Shown here: positions 42,912 to 51,149 of the stretch, piece after piece
Layout: the number at the start of each line of letters is the position of its first letter
Position numbering within the stretch: position 1 is the stretch's first letter
Assembly: GCF_040750475.1 (NCBI RefSeq)
Contig: NZ_JABJVY010000008.1
Span: forward strand, 124,001-188,000
Reading direction: 5' to 3'
Length of the DNA stretch: 64,000 bases
Source: Amorphus sp040750475
GTDB taxonomy: Bacteria > Pseudomonadota > Alphaproteobacteria > Rhizobiales > Amorphaceae
Program-made: the position numbers and the translations under genes
Notes under the pieces: generated by a model
Seen by the model: the letters and a program-made list of their open reading frames with translations, nothing else
Database searches by the model: none
What the model was told of the DNA's origin: nothing

Positions 42912-43676
42912 CTAGTTGCCGCGACCGTAGCCGTAGCGATCGATGATCTGGCCCGCTTGATCGCCGCGCAGGAACGACAGAAAGTCCTTGGCCGTCTCAT
43001 TGTCGGCAGCCGATGTCAGAAGTACGGCGTCCTGGGCGATGGGATCATACAACGACTGGGGTACGGGCCAACGCGACCCGCCGTCCTGATCGATGATCTG
43101 GGACAGAGCGACGAAGCCGAGCTCGGCCGACCCGCTCGCGACGAACTGGTAGGTCTGAGCGATGCTGTTGCCCTGAACCAGCTTCGGCTCCAACGCATCG
43201 TAGACCTTGAGCGCACGCATGGTCTGGACGGCGGCGGCGCCATAGGGCGCGGTTTCCGGGTTGGCGATCGCAAGCTTCTCGAACTGCCCGTCGGAAAGCG
43301 TCTCCTCGCCGGTGACCAGGTTCGGATCGAGGCTATAGAGCACGATCTTGCCGGTCGCGTAGGTAAAGACGCTGCCCACCGCCGCAAACCCCTCCTGAAC
43401 CGCCTTCTCCGGCCGCGCCTGATCGGCCGCAAGGAACACGTCAAACGGCGCCCCCTGGGAAATCTGGGTGTAGAGCTGGCCCGTCGACCCGAACGACAGC
43501 ACCGCGCGATCGCCGGTCACCTCCTCGAACTTGGCCGCGATGTCCTTGGCGGCAGCCGTGAAATTCGCGGCGACGGCGACCCGGATCTCATTCGCGTCGG
43601 CGCTCGCGCCCTGACCGATCAGCATGCTCGCCGCGATCGCGACGGCGGCTCCCAGACGACCCAACTTCATTGCCAT
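42912..43676 (-). CDS. modA: Molybdate-binding periplasmic protein ModA
   Basis: ModA (254 aa) captures molybdate or tungstate in the periplasm. Signal peptide at about 1-27 (ends ASA). The mature protein has the ModA pattern: VAVAANFTAAAKDIAAKFEE near 33-52, SFGSTGQLYTQISQGAPFDVFLAAD near 62-86 with the oxyanion-binding serines, and GNSIAQTYQFVASGSAELGFVALSQI in the C-terminal lobe. ATG 43676 gives a normal signal peptide; an ATG four codons earlier is also in frame. Preceded by a ModE-type operator. Confidence 0.96.
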   Translation of the reverse strand: MAMKLGRLGAAVAIAASMLIGQGASADANEIRVAVAANFTAAAKDIAAKFEEVTGDRAVLSFGSTGQLYTQISQGAPFDVFLAADQARPEKAVQEGFAAVGSVFTYATGKIVLYSLDPNLVTGEETLSDGQFEKLAIANPETAPYGAAAVQTMRALKVYDALEPKLVQGNSIAQTYQFVASGSAELGFVALSQIIDQDGGSRWPVPQSLYDPIAQDAVLLTSAADNETAKDFLSFLRGDQAGQIIDRYGYGRGN

Positions 43677-43696
43677 GATCCACCCCACAAATTCGA

Positions 43697-43724
43697 ATCG
43701 CTATATCCGCTTGAATATAGCGAT
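43697..43724. promoter_or_regulatory. ModE-type operator ahead of modA
   Basis: A perfect inverted repeat, ATCGCTATAT and ATATAGCGAT, with an 8-base spacer, 20 bases before the modA start. It closely resembles the known ModE site (CGnTATATA arms), through which molybdate-loaded ModE represses modABC. No modE gene is in the window. Confidence 0.85.
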
Positions 43725-43796
43725 CGTAGTCGGCATCCGCGTCGTAACGCAAGAGGCCGGCCCACCGGCCCCAGCCGGCCAGCTCCGAATTTACTT

Positions 43797-43812
43797 TTGC
43801 AACTCATTCGCA
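43797..43812 (+). promoter_or_regulatory. Mur/Fur-like operator 1 ahead of sitA
   Basis: TTGCAACTCATTCGCA, matching site 2 at 14 of 16 positions and partly palindromic (TGC...GCA). It lies 68 bases before the sitA start. In rhizobia the Fur-family protein Mur represses sitABCD with manganese through TGCAA-type boxes; assignment here is inference. Confidence 0.55.
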
Positions 43813-43849
43813 CTTGCAAAGATGGCAAAGGCGAGTACAGTGGCTGGAG

Positions 43850-43865
43850 TTGCAACTTAGTCGCA
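43850..43865 (+). promoter_or_regulatory. Mur/Fur-like operator 2 ahead of sitA
   Basis: TTGCAACTTAGTCGCA, ending in a further A that completes TTGC/GCAA arms. It starts 53 bases after operator 1 and lies 15 bases before the sitA GTG, overlapping the likely promoter or transcript start. Confidence 0.55.
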
Positions 43866-43880
43866 ATAAAGGGGTACACT

Positions 43881-44798
43881 GTGCGAGTTCGACCGCAGTC
43901 CTGGATACCGTCCGCCGCCGTCGGCGCAGCGCTTTCGCTCGCGCTCAGCCTTCTCCCCGCCCATGCGGAAGAGAAATTCAAAGCGGTCACCACCTTCACC
44001 GTGATCGCCGACATGGCACGGAACGTTGCCGGCGATACCGCGATCGTGGAATCCATCACCAAGCCGGGCGCTGAGATCCATGGCTATGAGCCGACTCCGC
44101 GCGACATGGTGCGCGCCCAGGATGCCGACCTCGTGTTGTGGAACGGTCTCAATCTGGAGCTTTGGTTCGAACAGTTCGTCGCCAATATCGGCGACGTGCC
44201 CTCTGTGGTTCTCACCGATGGAATCGATCCGATTCCGATCGCGGAAGGGGCCTACGAAGGCAAGTCCAACCCCCATGCCTGGATGGGCGTCGACAACGCC
44301 ATGATCTATGTCGACAACATCGTCGACGCCTTCTCCACCTACGATCCCGACAACGCCGTCACCTACAAGACGAACGGCGAAGCCTACAAAGCGAAGATCC
44401 GAGAGACGATCGAGCCGCTGCGCGTCGAAATCTCTGCGATCCCGGAGGAAAAGCGCTGGCTGGTCACCTGCGAGGGTGCGTTCTCCTATCTCGCCCGCGA
44501 TTTCGGGCTGAAGGAGCTCTACCTCTGGCCGATGAACGCCGATCAGGTCGGGACCCCGCAACAGGTCCGAAAGGTCATCGACGGCGTAAAGGACCACGAG
44601 ATCCCGGTGGTGTTCTGCGAAAGCACGGTCAACACCGGCCCGGCCAAGCAGGTCGCGCGCGAGACCGGTGCCCGCTATGGCGGCGAACTCTACGTGGATT
44701 CCCTTTCGCAAGCGGATGGGCCGGTTCCGACCTATCTCGATCTCTTGCGCGTGACTTCCGAAACCGTGGCCACCGGCCTCTCCGGCGCCACTAACTGA
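43881..44798 (+). CDS. sitA: Manganese/iron-binding periplasmic protein SitA type
   Basis: A cluster A-I metal receptor (305 aa) for ABC import. GTG start with AAGGGG 7 bases upstream and a signal peptide at about 1-28 (PAHA). The four expected metal ligands are visible: His in GAEIHGYEPTP, His in NPHAWMGVDNA, Glu in TCEGAFSYLARDFGL and Asp in YVDSLS; this His-His-Glu-Asp set is typical for manganese (SitA/MntC/PsaA). The zinc-specific His-rich loop of ZnuA is absent. It is 143 bases before the ATPase gene. Confidence 0.93.
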   Translation: MRVRPQSWIPSAAVGAALSLALSLLPAHAEEKFKAVTTFTVIADMARNVAGDTAIVESITKPGAEIHGYEPTPRDMVRAQDADLVLWNGLNLELWFEQFVANIGDVPSVVLTDGIDPIPIAEGAYEGKSNPHAWMGVDNAMIYVDNIVDAFSTYDPDNAVTYKTNGEAYKAKIRETIEPLRVEISAIPEEKRWLVTCEGAFSYLARDFGLKELYLWPMNADQVGTPQQVRKVIDGVKDHEIPVVFCESTVNTGPAKQVARETGARYGGELYVDSLSQADGPVPTYLDLLRVTSETVATGLSGATN

Positions 44799-44941
44799 CG
44801 GAAGTTTGGAACAAAACCAAAGAAGACCTATCGTTTTCTGAGGGCGCCGGGCGACGCCGACCATGTGCCTGGTGCTCCAAACCGGACAGGATCGCTCGGC
44901 CGCTGACGGCCGGGCGACGACGGTTCGAAAGGACACGCGCA

Positions 44942-45847
44942 ATGCTTGATACCCGGCGCGCCTTGGATGGCACGGCGCCTGACGACAACCTGGACGCCGG
45001 CATTCTGGCGCGGCATGTGACCGTCACCTATCGCAACGGCCACACCGCCCTGTTCGATGCAAGCTTCGAGGTCCCCAAGGGCACCGTCACCGCGCTGGTG
45101 GGCGTCAACGGCGCCGGCAAATCGACCCTTTTCAAGGCGATCATGGGCTTCGTGCCGGCCGCGCGCGGCGAGATCCTGCTGCTGGGGCGCACCGTGAAAC
45201 AAGCGCTTAGGGAGAACCTGGTCGCTTATGTGCCCCAATCGGAAGAGGTCGACTGGGCCTTTCCCGTCCTGGTGGAAGACGTGGTGATGATGGGGCGCTA
45301 CGGCCACATGGGGTTTCTGCGCCGGCCGTCCGCCGCCGATCGCGCCGCCGTCGATGCCGCACTTGGTCGGGTCAACATGACCGACTACCGCCATCGCCAG
45401 ATCGGCGAACTCTCCGGCGGCCAGCGCAAGCGCGTGTTCCTGGCGCGTGCGCTCGCCCAGGATGGTCAGGTGATCCTGCTGGACGAACCGTTCACCGGCG
45501 TCGACGTCAAGACCGAGGAGCAGATCGTCGCACTCCTGCGCGAGCTGCGCGACGAAGGCCGCGTCATGCTGGTTTCCACCCACAATCTCGGTTCGGTGCC
45601 GGAATTCTGCGACCGCACCGTGCTGATCAAGGGGACCGTCATCGCCTCCGGCCCGACCGAGACGACCTTCACGCGCGAAAATCTCGAGCGCGCGTTCGGC
45701 GGCGTGCTGCGCCACTTCACTCTTGGCGGCGCGGACCTGCACGACGACTACCACGACGACCGGCGCGAAGTTTCGATCCTGACCGACGACGAGCGCCCGC
45801 TGGTGCAGTATGGCAATCGCACCCGGACAGTCGGAGATCCGGAATGA
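44942..45847 (+). CDS. sitB: Manganese/iron ABC transporter ATP-binding protein SitB type
   Basis: ATPase (301 aa) of the metal importer: Walker A GVNGAGKST near 53-61, Q-loop YVPQSEEVDWAFP near 95-107 (the DW pair is typical of Mn/Zn ABC ATPases), signature LSGGQRKRVFLARAL near 158-172, Walker B ILLDEPFTGVD, and STHN. The C-terminal about 50 residues are an acidic His/Asp-rich tail (DLHDDYHDDRREV). Overlaps sitC by 4. A short hairpin-prone leader separates it from sitA. Confidence 0.95.
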   Translation: MLDTRRALDGTAPDDNLDAGILARHVTVTYRNGHTALFDASFEVPKGTVTALVGVNGAGKSTLFKAIMGFVPAARGEILLLGRTVKQALRENLVAYVPQSEEVDWAFPVLVEDVVMMGRYGHMGFLRRPSAADRAAVDAALGRVNMTDYRHRQIGELSGGQRKRVFLARALAQDGQVILLDEPFTGVDVKTEEQIVALLRELRDEGRVMLVSTHNLGSVPEFCDRTVLIKGTVIASGPTETTFTRENLERAFGGVLRHFTLGGADLHDDYHDDRREVSILTDDERPLVQYGNRTRTVGDPE

Positions 45848-46740
45848 TCGCAACGTTTCTGGAGCCGTTCGGCTACGGCTACATGACCAACGCCATGTGG
45901 GTCTCCGCCCTGGTCGGCGGGGTCTGCGCCTTTCTCTCCGCCTATCTCATGCTGAAGGGCTGGAGCCTGATCGGCGATGCGCTCTCCCATTCCGTCGTTC
46001 CCGGCGTGGCCGGCGCCTACATTCTCGGACTGCCGTTCTCGCTGGGCGCGTTCGTCGCCGGCGGGCTCGCGGCCGGCGCGATGCTGTTCCTCAGCGAACG
46101 GTCCGGGCTGAAGATCGACGTCATCATCGGCCTGATCTTCACCTCCTTCTTCGGCCTCGGCCTGTTCCTGGTTTCCATCAACCCGATGTCGGTCAGCATC
46201 CAGACCATTGTCATGGGCAACATCCTGGCGATCACGCCGTCCGACACGTTTCAGCTTGCGTTGATCGGGCTGGTCTCGCTTGCGGTCCTTCTCGCCAAGT
46301 GGAAGGACCTGATGGTGACCTTCTTCGACGAGAACCACGCCCGCTCGATCGGGCTGCGGCCGGGCCTCCTGAAGGCAATCTTCTTCGTCCTTCTCTCCGC
46401 GTGCGTGGTTGCCGCCATGCAGACGGTCGGCGCCTTCCTGGTGATCGCGATGGTGGTCACGCCCGGCGCCACGGCCTATCTCCTGACCGACCGCTTTCCG
46501 CGCCTGATCGCGCTGTCCGTCGCCATCGGCGCGGCGACCGGTTTCGTCGGGGCCTATGCGAGCTACTTCCTGAACGGGGCGACCGGCGCCGTCATCGTCT
46601 GCCTGCAGACGGTGCTGTTCCTGATTGCCTTCGTGCTCGCCCCGAAACACGGCCTTCTGGCGGCGCGTCGCAAGGCCGCGCAGGCGCTCCAATCCGCCTC
46701 GATGCCAACAGAACCCGCCGTGCGGAAGGCAGGAGAATGA
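45844..46740 (+). CDS. sitC: Manganese/iron ABC transporter permease SitC type
   Basis: Inner-membrane permease (298 aa) of the ABC-3 family with about eight membrane segments. It contains LKGWSLIGDALSHSVVPGVAGAYILG near 38-63 and QTVGAFLVIAMVVTPGATAYLLTDRF near 198-223, the family hallmarks. Overlaps both neighbours by 4 bases. Confidence 0.95.
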   Translation: MIATFLEPFGYGYMTNAMWVSALVGGVCAFLSAYLMLKGWSLIGDALSHSVVPGVAGAYILGLPFSLGAFVAGGLAAGAMLFLSERSGLKIDVIIGLIFTSFFGLGLFLVSINPMSVSIQTIVMGNILAITPSDTFQLALIGLVSLAVLLAKWKDLMVTFFDENHARSIGLRPGLLKAIFFVLLSACVVAAMQTVGAFLVIAMVVTPGATAYLLTDRFPRLIALSVAIGAATGFVGAYASYFLNGATGAVIVCLQTVLFLIAFVLAPKHGLLAARRKAAQALQSASMPTEPAVRKAGE

Positions 46741-47600
46741 CCCTCGAAACCCTGCTCCTCCCGTTTCAATTCCCCTTCATGCAGAAGGCATTCCTGATTG
46801 CCGCCCTGGTGGCGGTTCCGACCGCGCTGTTGTCGTGCTTTCTGGTGCTGAAGGGCTGGGCCTTGATGGGCGATGCCGTCAGCCACGCCATCCTGCCGGG
46901 CGTGGTCCTCGCCTGGATCACCGGCCTGCCCCTGATTTTGGGGGCGTTCGCCGCCGGCATGCTCTGCGCCACGCTCACCGGCTATCTCAGCCACAACAGC
47001 CGGGTGAAGCAGGACACCGTCATGGGTGTCGTCTTCTCCGGCATGTTCGCGGTCGGACTGATCCTCTACACCTCGATCCACACCAACGAGCATCTGGATC
47101 ACGTCCTGTTCGGCAATCTGCTTGGTGTCGGCAGCGACGACCTTTGGACGGCGGGCCTGATTGCCGCCGGGGTGTCGGCGGTGCTGCTTCTGAAATGGAA
47201 GGACTTTCTGCTGCACGCTTTCGACCCGGCCCAGGCCCGGGCGAGCGGCTTGCCGGTGCAGTTCCTTCACTACGGACTGTTGTCGATCCTGTCGCTGACC
47301 ATCGTCGCGACGTTGACCTCGACCGGCCTGATCCTGGCCGTCGGCCTGTTGATCGCGCCCGGTGCCATCGCGTTCCTGTTGGTGCGAAGCTTCGGGTGGA
47401 TGCTGGTGACCGCCGTGGCGGTCTGCCTGGCGGCGATGCTGGGAGGCACCTATGCGAGCTTCTTTCTGGACAGCTCGCCGTCCGCCACCGTGATCCTCAC
47501 CTTGAGCACCATCTTCGTGGTGGTCTTCGTCCGCCGCATCCGGCTCACCGCCAAGGCGTCGCGTCAGGCGATCGCGGCGGAAACGGCAACCAACCCCTGA
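46737..47600 (+). CDS. sitD: Manganese/iron ABC transporter permease SitD type
   Basis: Second ABC-3 permease (287 aa), paralogous to sitC, with about eight membrane segments and the same hallmarks (LKGWALMGDAVSHAILPGVVLAWITG near 36-61, STGLILAVGLLIAPGAIAFLLVRSFG). ATG 46737 overlaps the sitC stop behind GGAG. Two different permeases in one locus is the SitABCD layout. Followed by repeat copy C. Confidence 0.95.
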   Translation: MTLETLLLPFQFPFMQKAFLIAALVAVPTALLSCFLVLKGWALMGDAVSHAILPGVVLAWITGLPLILGAFAAGMLCATLTGYLSHNSRVKQDTVMGVVFSGMFAVGLILYTSIHTNEHLDHVLFGNLLGVGSDDLWTAGLIAAGVSAVLLLKWKDFLLHAFDPAQARASGLPVQFLHYGLLSILSLTIVATLTSTGLILAVGLLIAPGAIAFLLVRSFGWMLVTAVAVCLAAMLGGTYASFFLDSSPSATVILTLSTIFVVVFVRRIRLTAKASRQAIAAETATNP

Positions 47601-47612
47601 TATCGCCGGACG

Positions 47613-47683
47613 GAGCGCTTCCAGGCCGAGTGGAAACAGGTTCGCCGTTCGGAAGCCCGTCGAAACAATAACTGAGACCCGCT
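47613..47683. repeat. Dispersed intergenic repeat, copy C
   Basis: GAGCGCTTCCAGGCCGAGTG, then GAAACAGGTTCGCCGTTCGG and AACAATAACTGAG, matching copy A over its length. It begins 12 bases after the sitD stop and runs into the hairpin at 47675-47713. Confidence 0.6.
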
Positions 47684-47713
47684 CCGTGAATCCGAGAAAA
47701 GCGGAACGGGTCT
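47675..47713. terminator. Large hairpin after sitD, possible terminator
   Basis: AGACCCGCTCCG pairs with CGGAACGGGTCT (one mismatch in 12) around a 15-base loop. No long T run follows on either strand, so it may act as a message-end stabiliser or weak terminator between sitD (plus) and tRNA-Phe (minus). Confidence 0.4.
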
Positions 47714-47843
47714 ATTGCCGCGCGCCGGGCCGGGCGGCTCCCCCTCTTTCAGAAGCGCACACCGCTCCAGGCGAAAACTCAGCGCACGACGATCTCTAGG
47801 TCGCCCTAAAAACTAAATGAAATCAATAGGATAAGCGGGGAAA

Positions 47844-47919
47844 TGGTGCCCAGGGGCGGAATCGAACCACCGACACTGCGATTTTCAGTCGCATGCTCTA
47901 CCAACTGAGCTACCTGGGC
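47844..47919 (-). tRNA. tRNA-Phe(GAA): tRNA-Phe (anticodon GAA)
   Basis: A complete tRNA of 76 bases including an encoded CCA end (GGGCACCA). Acceptor arm GCCCAGG pairs with CCTGGGC; D arm AGCTCAGTTGGTAGAGC; anticodon arm TGCGA-CTGAAAA-TCGCA with anticodon GAA at 47886-47884; T arm GGTGGTTCGATTCCGCC. No inserted element is seen at its 3' end. Confidence 0.98.
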
Positions 47920-47966
47920 GACCGGGAGGGGCGGGCGAGCCGCAAACCCCCGTGTTGGAGCGACGG

Positions 47967-47995
47967 GTTATAGAAAGTCGAAGCCGGCCTGTCCA
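47967..47995 (-). promoter_or_regulatory. Promoter of tRNA-Phe
   Basis: Minus strand TGGACA (47995-47990), 17-base spacer, TATAAC (47972-47967), close to the housekeeping sigma factor consensus. It sits about 50 bases before the tRNA 5' end. Confidence 0.7.
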
Positions 47996-48247
47996 GCCCG
48001 TTCCAACCGGTTTTGGTGATGAAATCATCGTCACCCTAGAGACCCCTCGCACACGGGTTCACGCCTCGTCGATGGGACCTCCGAGCGAAAAGCTTTCCCG
48101 AAAGCTGACACGAAGGCGACGGAGAACGAGAGCACCGGACGATGCGGATCATTCGCCCGGTGCCGTTTGAGGATCGCAGCGAGGTAGAAATCGGGGTGCC
48201 GTCGAAACGCACACCGATCCATAACCCGAAGCGCCCACTGCGGCGGC
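47996..48247. other. Intergenic stretch between tRNA-Phe promoter and antiporter gene
   Basis: Between tRNA-Phe and the end of the antiporter gene there are 328 bases without a supportable gene. Apart from the tRNA promoter I see only short inverted repeats (such as GATGA-AATCA-TCGTC and AAGCTTTCCCGAAAGCT); short open frames here lack a ribosome binding site and coding character. Confidence 0.5.
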
Positions 48248-50875
48248 TCAGTCCTTCGCGCGGCCCGGAGAGCGCCAATGCATCAGCGCCGTGAGCCTGC
48301 GGGCAAGGCGGTCTTCTTCGTCCTCGTCCTCGAAGCCGGCGACCGGCCGGCGATCCGTTATCGGCTCGATCGATCCGACCTCCGGATGTCCACCGTCCCG
48401 GTTGGACTGATTACGCGCCTCCGCGACACGCTCCACCTCTTTGCCGATTTCCGGGTAGCGCTTGATCAGCGCCTTGAAAGCCTCGCCCTCCAGAACCAGG
48501 ATCTGGCAATAGCCGAGGGCATTGACGTCGGCATTGCGCCGGACGCCATAAAGCAAAGCAAGCTCGCCGATGAAATCGCCGCGACCGAGCCGCACCCGCC
48601 GCTCGCCGGTAATCACCTCCACCGCGCCCGACGAGATGAAGTAGACGGAATCGCCGCGCTCGCCCTTGCGGATCAGCCGCTCGCCGGGCACGGCAAAGCG
48701 CGGCCGAAGCAGGCGAACCACCCGGTCGATCTGCTCGGCCGTAAGGTTGGCGAACAGCGGGAACTGCGCAACCAGATCGCGGGTGCGCATGCCGAGATCG
48801 AGCCGGGTGCCGCGATCAAGCGTGGTGCGAGTGTGTTCGATGCCGCGCTCCAGATCGGAATAGAGTTCCGCCCCGATCAGATGGTCATGATAGAGGGCGC
48901 GATATTCCCGTTCCTCCTGCTGGGTCGCGATGCGGAGCAGAAAGCGGCGCTCCAGATCGTTGGCGTAGTCGGGATATTGCAGCCGCAGCGCATCCAACGC
49001 CTTGGCGACGGCCTCCCGGCGCAAGGAGAGAATCTCTTCGACGATGTCGCCGACCCGCTCGCCTAGGAGAGGCGCAAGCCGGTTGCGCACATAGGGCAGC
49101 AGCTCGCCAAGCACGATCCGGCTGACCAGGAGACGCTCGAACCGGTCGGAGAGCTCGCGGATCAGCCAGCGATCGTAGCCGGTGAAGCGATGGACCCGCA
49201 GCGCCATCCGGAAGGCGAGCGAATAGTCCAAGGCGCGGCGCGCGGCCCGACGATAGCCGACGCGGCCATTGGAGCGAGAAAATTCCCGCATGCGCTCCGC
49301 ATCCACGACCAGCATGGAGACGATGCCGGTGGAAACGGTGCGCTCGTTGACGTGCTCCAGCAGGATGGAGCGCTCCTGGTCGGCGAGCGCCACCAGGCCG
49401 AGCGTGACGCGGTCGCGGTCGAGAATGTCCTCCGCCTTTTCGCCGGCCGTCTTGGCAGAGGCGATCCGCGCCTCGTAGGGCCGGCCCGCGGCACGAGCGA
49501 CCGCCGGAGCGATGTCGTAGTCGTCCGCCGCCTGGGCGACCGCGTCGCGCACGTTGCCCAGCGCCAGCGCCAGCACCTCTTCGCGCAGAGCCCGGTCGAA
49601 CGGCGAAAGCTGGTCGAGCTTCAAGATCCGCATCAAGGGACGCAGCGTCAGCCCGTGGACCAGAATGGTGTAGAGCGTGAAGCCTGTGGCAAGCACCGCG
49701 ATGAAGCGCTTGGCGTCCTGATCGATCACCGTGCTTTCGGTGACGGCCAGCGCCAGCGCGAGCGTCGCCGCGCCACGCAGACCACCCCAGAGCACGACCG
49801 CCTTGATCGGGTTGGGCACGCGTTCCGACAGCCGCAGGAACGTCAACAACGGCGCCAACAAGAACAAGACGACGGCGCGGGCGAGGAAAGCGGCGAGAAT
49901 CAGAACGACCAGGCTCGCAAGGTCGCCGAAATCCACCCCGCCGAGCAGCTTGGGCACCAACAGCGAGGCAAGCACGAAGATGAGCGAGCTCGCCCAGAAC
50001 GCGATCTGGTCCCAGATTTCCGACACGTGGCGCCAGGCGTCCGGCGGCACACGGGTGGGCCCGCCGGAGGCGACCACCAGGGCCGCCGTCACCACCGCGC
50101 TGACGCCCGACGCGTCCAGCGCCAGCTCGCAGACGACGTAGACGAGATAGGGCAGCGCCAGCGAGATCGTCATCAAGGCGGCGGGTATGTCGCGCACCAG
50201 GCGAAACAGGACGAGCGCGCACCAGCCGCCCACCAGCCCGACCAGGATGCCGCCGGCCGCCGAAGCCGCCAACGTTTCCGCCGCGCTTCCGATAGTGATC
50301 GGCGTGTCGTTGGTCAGCGCTTCCAAAAGCAGCACGAACAGCGCGATCGCGGCGGCGTCGTTGAACAGGCTTTCGCCTTCCACCAGACGGGTCAGCCGGG
50401 CCGGTGCACCGAGATCGCGGAAGATCGCGATCACCGCCACCGGATCGGTGGTGGCGACGATGGCACCCAACAGCAGACAAACCACCAGCGGTTGGCCGGA
50501 GACCGGCGTCAGGGCGTAGCCGATCGCGAAAGTGGCCACGATGACGGCGACGACCGCGAGCAGGAAGATCGGCGCGGCATCCTCCAAGAGCCTTCGCACA
50601 TCCAGCGACAGCGAGGCCTGGAACAGAAGGGCCGGCAGAAAGACGTAAAGGAAGACCTCCGAATTCAACGGCGGAAACACGAACACCGCCGCCACCGGAT
50701 CGAGCGCGCTTGGGACCGAGGAGAACAGGAGCAGCGACGCGCCGGAGCCGATCAGGATGCCCACCATGGCGAGCAGCACCGACGGCGGCAGCTTCAACCG
50801 CTTGGCGACCAGTTCCATCAATCCGATCACAACCAGAAGACATGCGACCGCGGCAAGAACGTATGGCAGGCTCAT
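48248..50875 (-). CDS. CPA1-family Na+/H+ antiporter with C-terminal cyclic-nucleotide-binding domain
   Basis: A large membrane exchanger of 875 aa. Residues 1-410 form the transport domain with about 12 membrane segments and the CPA1 motifs ATTDPVAVIAIFRDLG (about 137-152), GESLFNDAAAIALF (about 163-176, ND pair) and WGGLRGAATLALAL (about 364). A long cytoplasmic helical region (about 420-705, with a 70-residue Arg/Glu-rich core) follows, then a cyclic-nucleotide-binding fold (about 708-825) with RKGERGDSVYFISSGAVEV and the phosphate cassette GDFIGELALLYGVRRNADV. The same order is found in plant SOS1 and sperm Na/H exchangers. ATG 50875 is chosen; GTG 50890 is an alternative. It stands alone. 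Confidence 0.92.
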   Translation of the reverse strand: MSLPYVLAAVACLLVVIGLMELVAKRLKLPPSVLLAMVGILIGSGASLLLFSSVPSALDPVAAVFVFPPLNSEVFLYVFLPALLFQASLSLDVRRLLEDAAPIFLLAVVAVIVATFAIGYALTPVSGQPLVVCLLLGAIVATTDPVAVIAIFRDLGAPARLTRLVEGESLFNDAAAIALFVLLLEALTNDTPITIGSAAETLAASAAGGILVGLVGGWCALVLFRLVRDIPAALMTISLALPYLVYVVCELALDASGVSAVVTAALVVASGGPTRVPPDAWRHVSEIWDQIAFWASSLIFVLASLLVPKLLGGVDFGDLASLVVLILAAFLARAVVLFLLAPLLTFLRLSERVPNPIKAVVLWGGLRGAATLALALAVTESTVIDQDAKRFIAVLATGFTLYTILVHGLTLRPLMRILKLDQLSPFDRALREEVLALALGNVRDAVAQAADDYDIAPAVARAAGRPYEARIASAKTAGEKAEDILDRDRVTLGLVALADQERSILLEHVNERTVSTGIVSMLVVDAERMREFSRSNGRVGYRRAARRALDYSLAFRMALRVHRFTGYDRWLIRELSDRFERLLVSRIVLGELLPYVRNRLAPLLGERVGDIVEEILSLRREAVAKALDALRLQYPDYANDLERRFLLRIATQQEEREYRALYHDHLIGAELYSDLERGIEHTRTTLDRGTRLDLGMRTRDLVAQFPLFANLTAEQIDRVVRLLRPRFAVPGERLIRKGERGDSVYFISSGAVEVITGERRVRLGRGDFIGELALLYGVRRNADVNALGYCQILVLEGEAFKALIKRYPEIGKEVERVAEARNQSNRDGGHPEVGSIEPITDRRPVAGFEDEDEEDRLARRLTALMHWRSPGRAKD

Positions 50876-50890
50876 TCGGTGGGGCCCCAC

Positions 50891-51149
50891 TCGCGCCGGA
50901 GAATCGACCGCGATCTGATGCCGGCAAAAAGCGGCTTTTCTGGATCACGGTTGTAAAAGGTTTATCCGAGCGAGAATGATAAAAGCTAATCGGGTGGCGT
51001 CGACCGGCCGTCCCGCATGGGACCGGCGGAGGCCGGTCATATCCCGCGTTTGCGGGCTTGCGCGAGGCCTGCCTGCCACGCAGTAGGGCATGACAAAAAT
51101 ACGGTCAGGCTTGAGTTTCCTCTTGCGTCGGTGGCCGAACCCCCTTATT
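50891..51149. other. Upstream region of the antiporter and of the decarboxylase leader
   Basis: No gene is supportable here. The stretch is compositionally mixed: inverted repeats near 51008-51045 (GGGACCGGCGGAGGCCGGTC, then GCGTTTGCGGGCTTGCGC) and an AT-richer part near 51085-51120. Promoters for the divergent antiporter and decarboxylase units probably lie here, but no clear -35/-10 pair was found. Confidence 0.4.

Noticed and set aside
42957..43880. Upstream extension of the sitA frame across modA
   Set aside because: The frame stays open by chance; the signal peptide, ribosome binding site and operators place the start at GTG 43881.
47844..47919. tRNA-Phe as an integration site
   Set aside because: No integrase, direct repeat of the tRNA end or change in composition was seen on either side.
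47952..48170. A 72-codon plus-strand frame between tRNA-Phe and the antiporter gene
   Set aside because: It overlaps the tRNA promoter and shows no coding character.
49190..50956. A long plus-strand open frame opposite the antiporter gene
   Set aside because: Antisense shadow with Arg/Gln/Asp-rich composition; the antiporter on the other strand has all its motifs.
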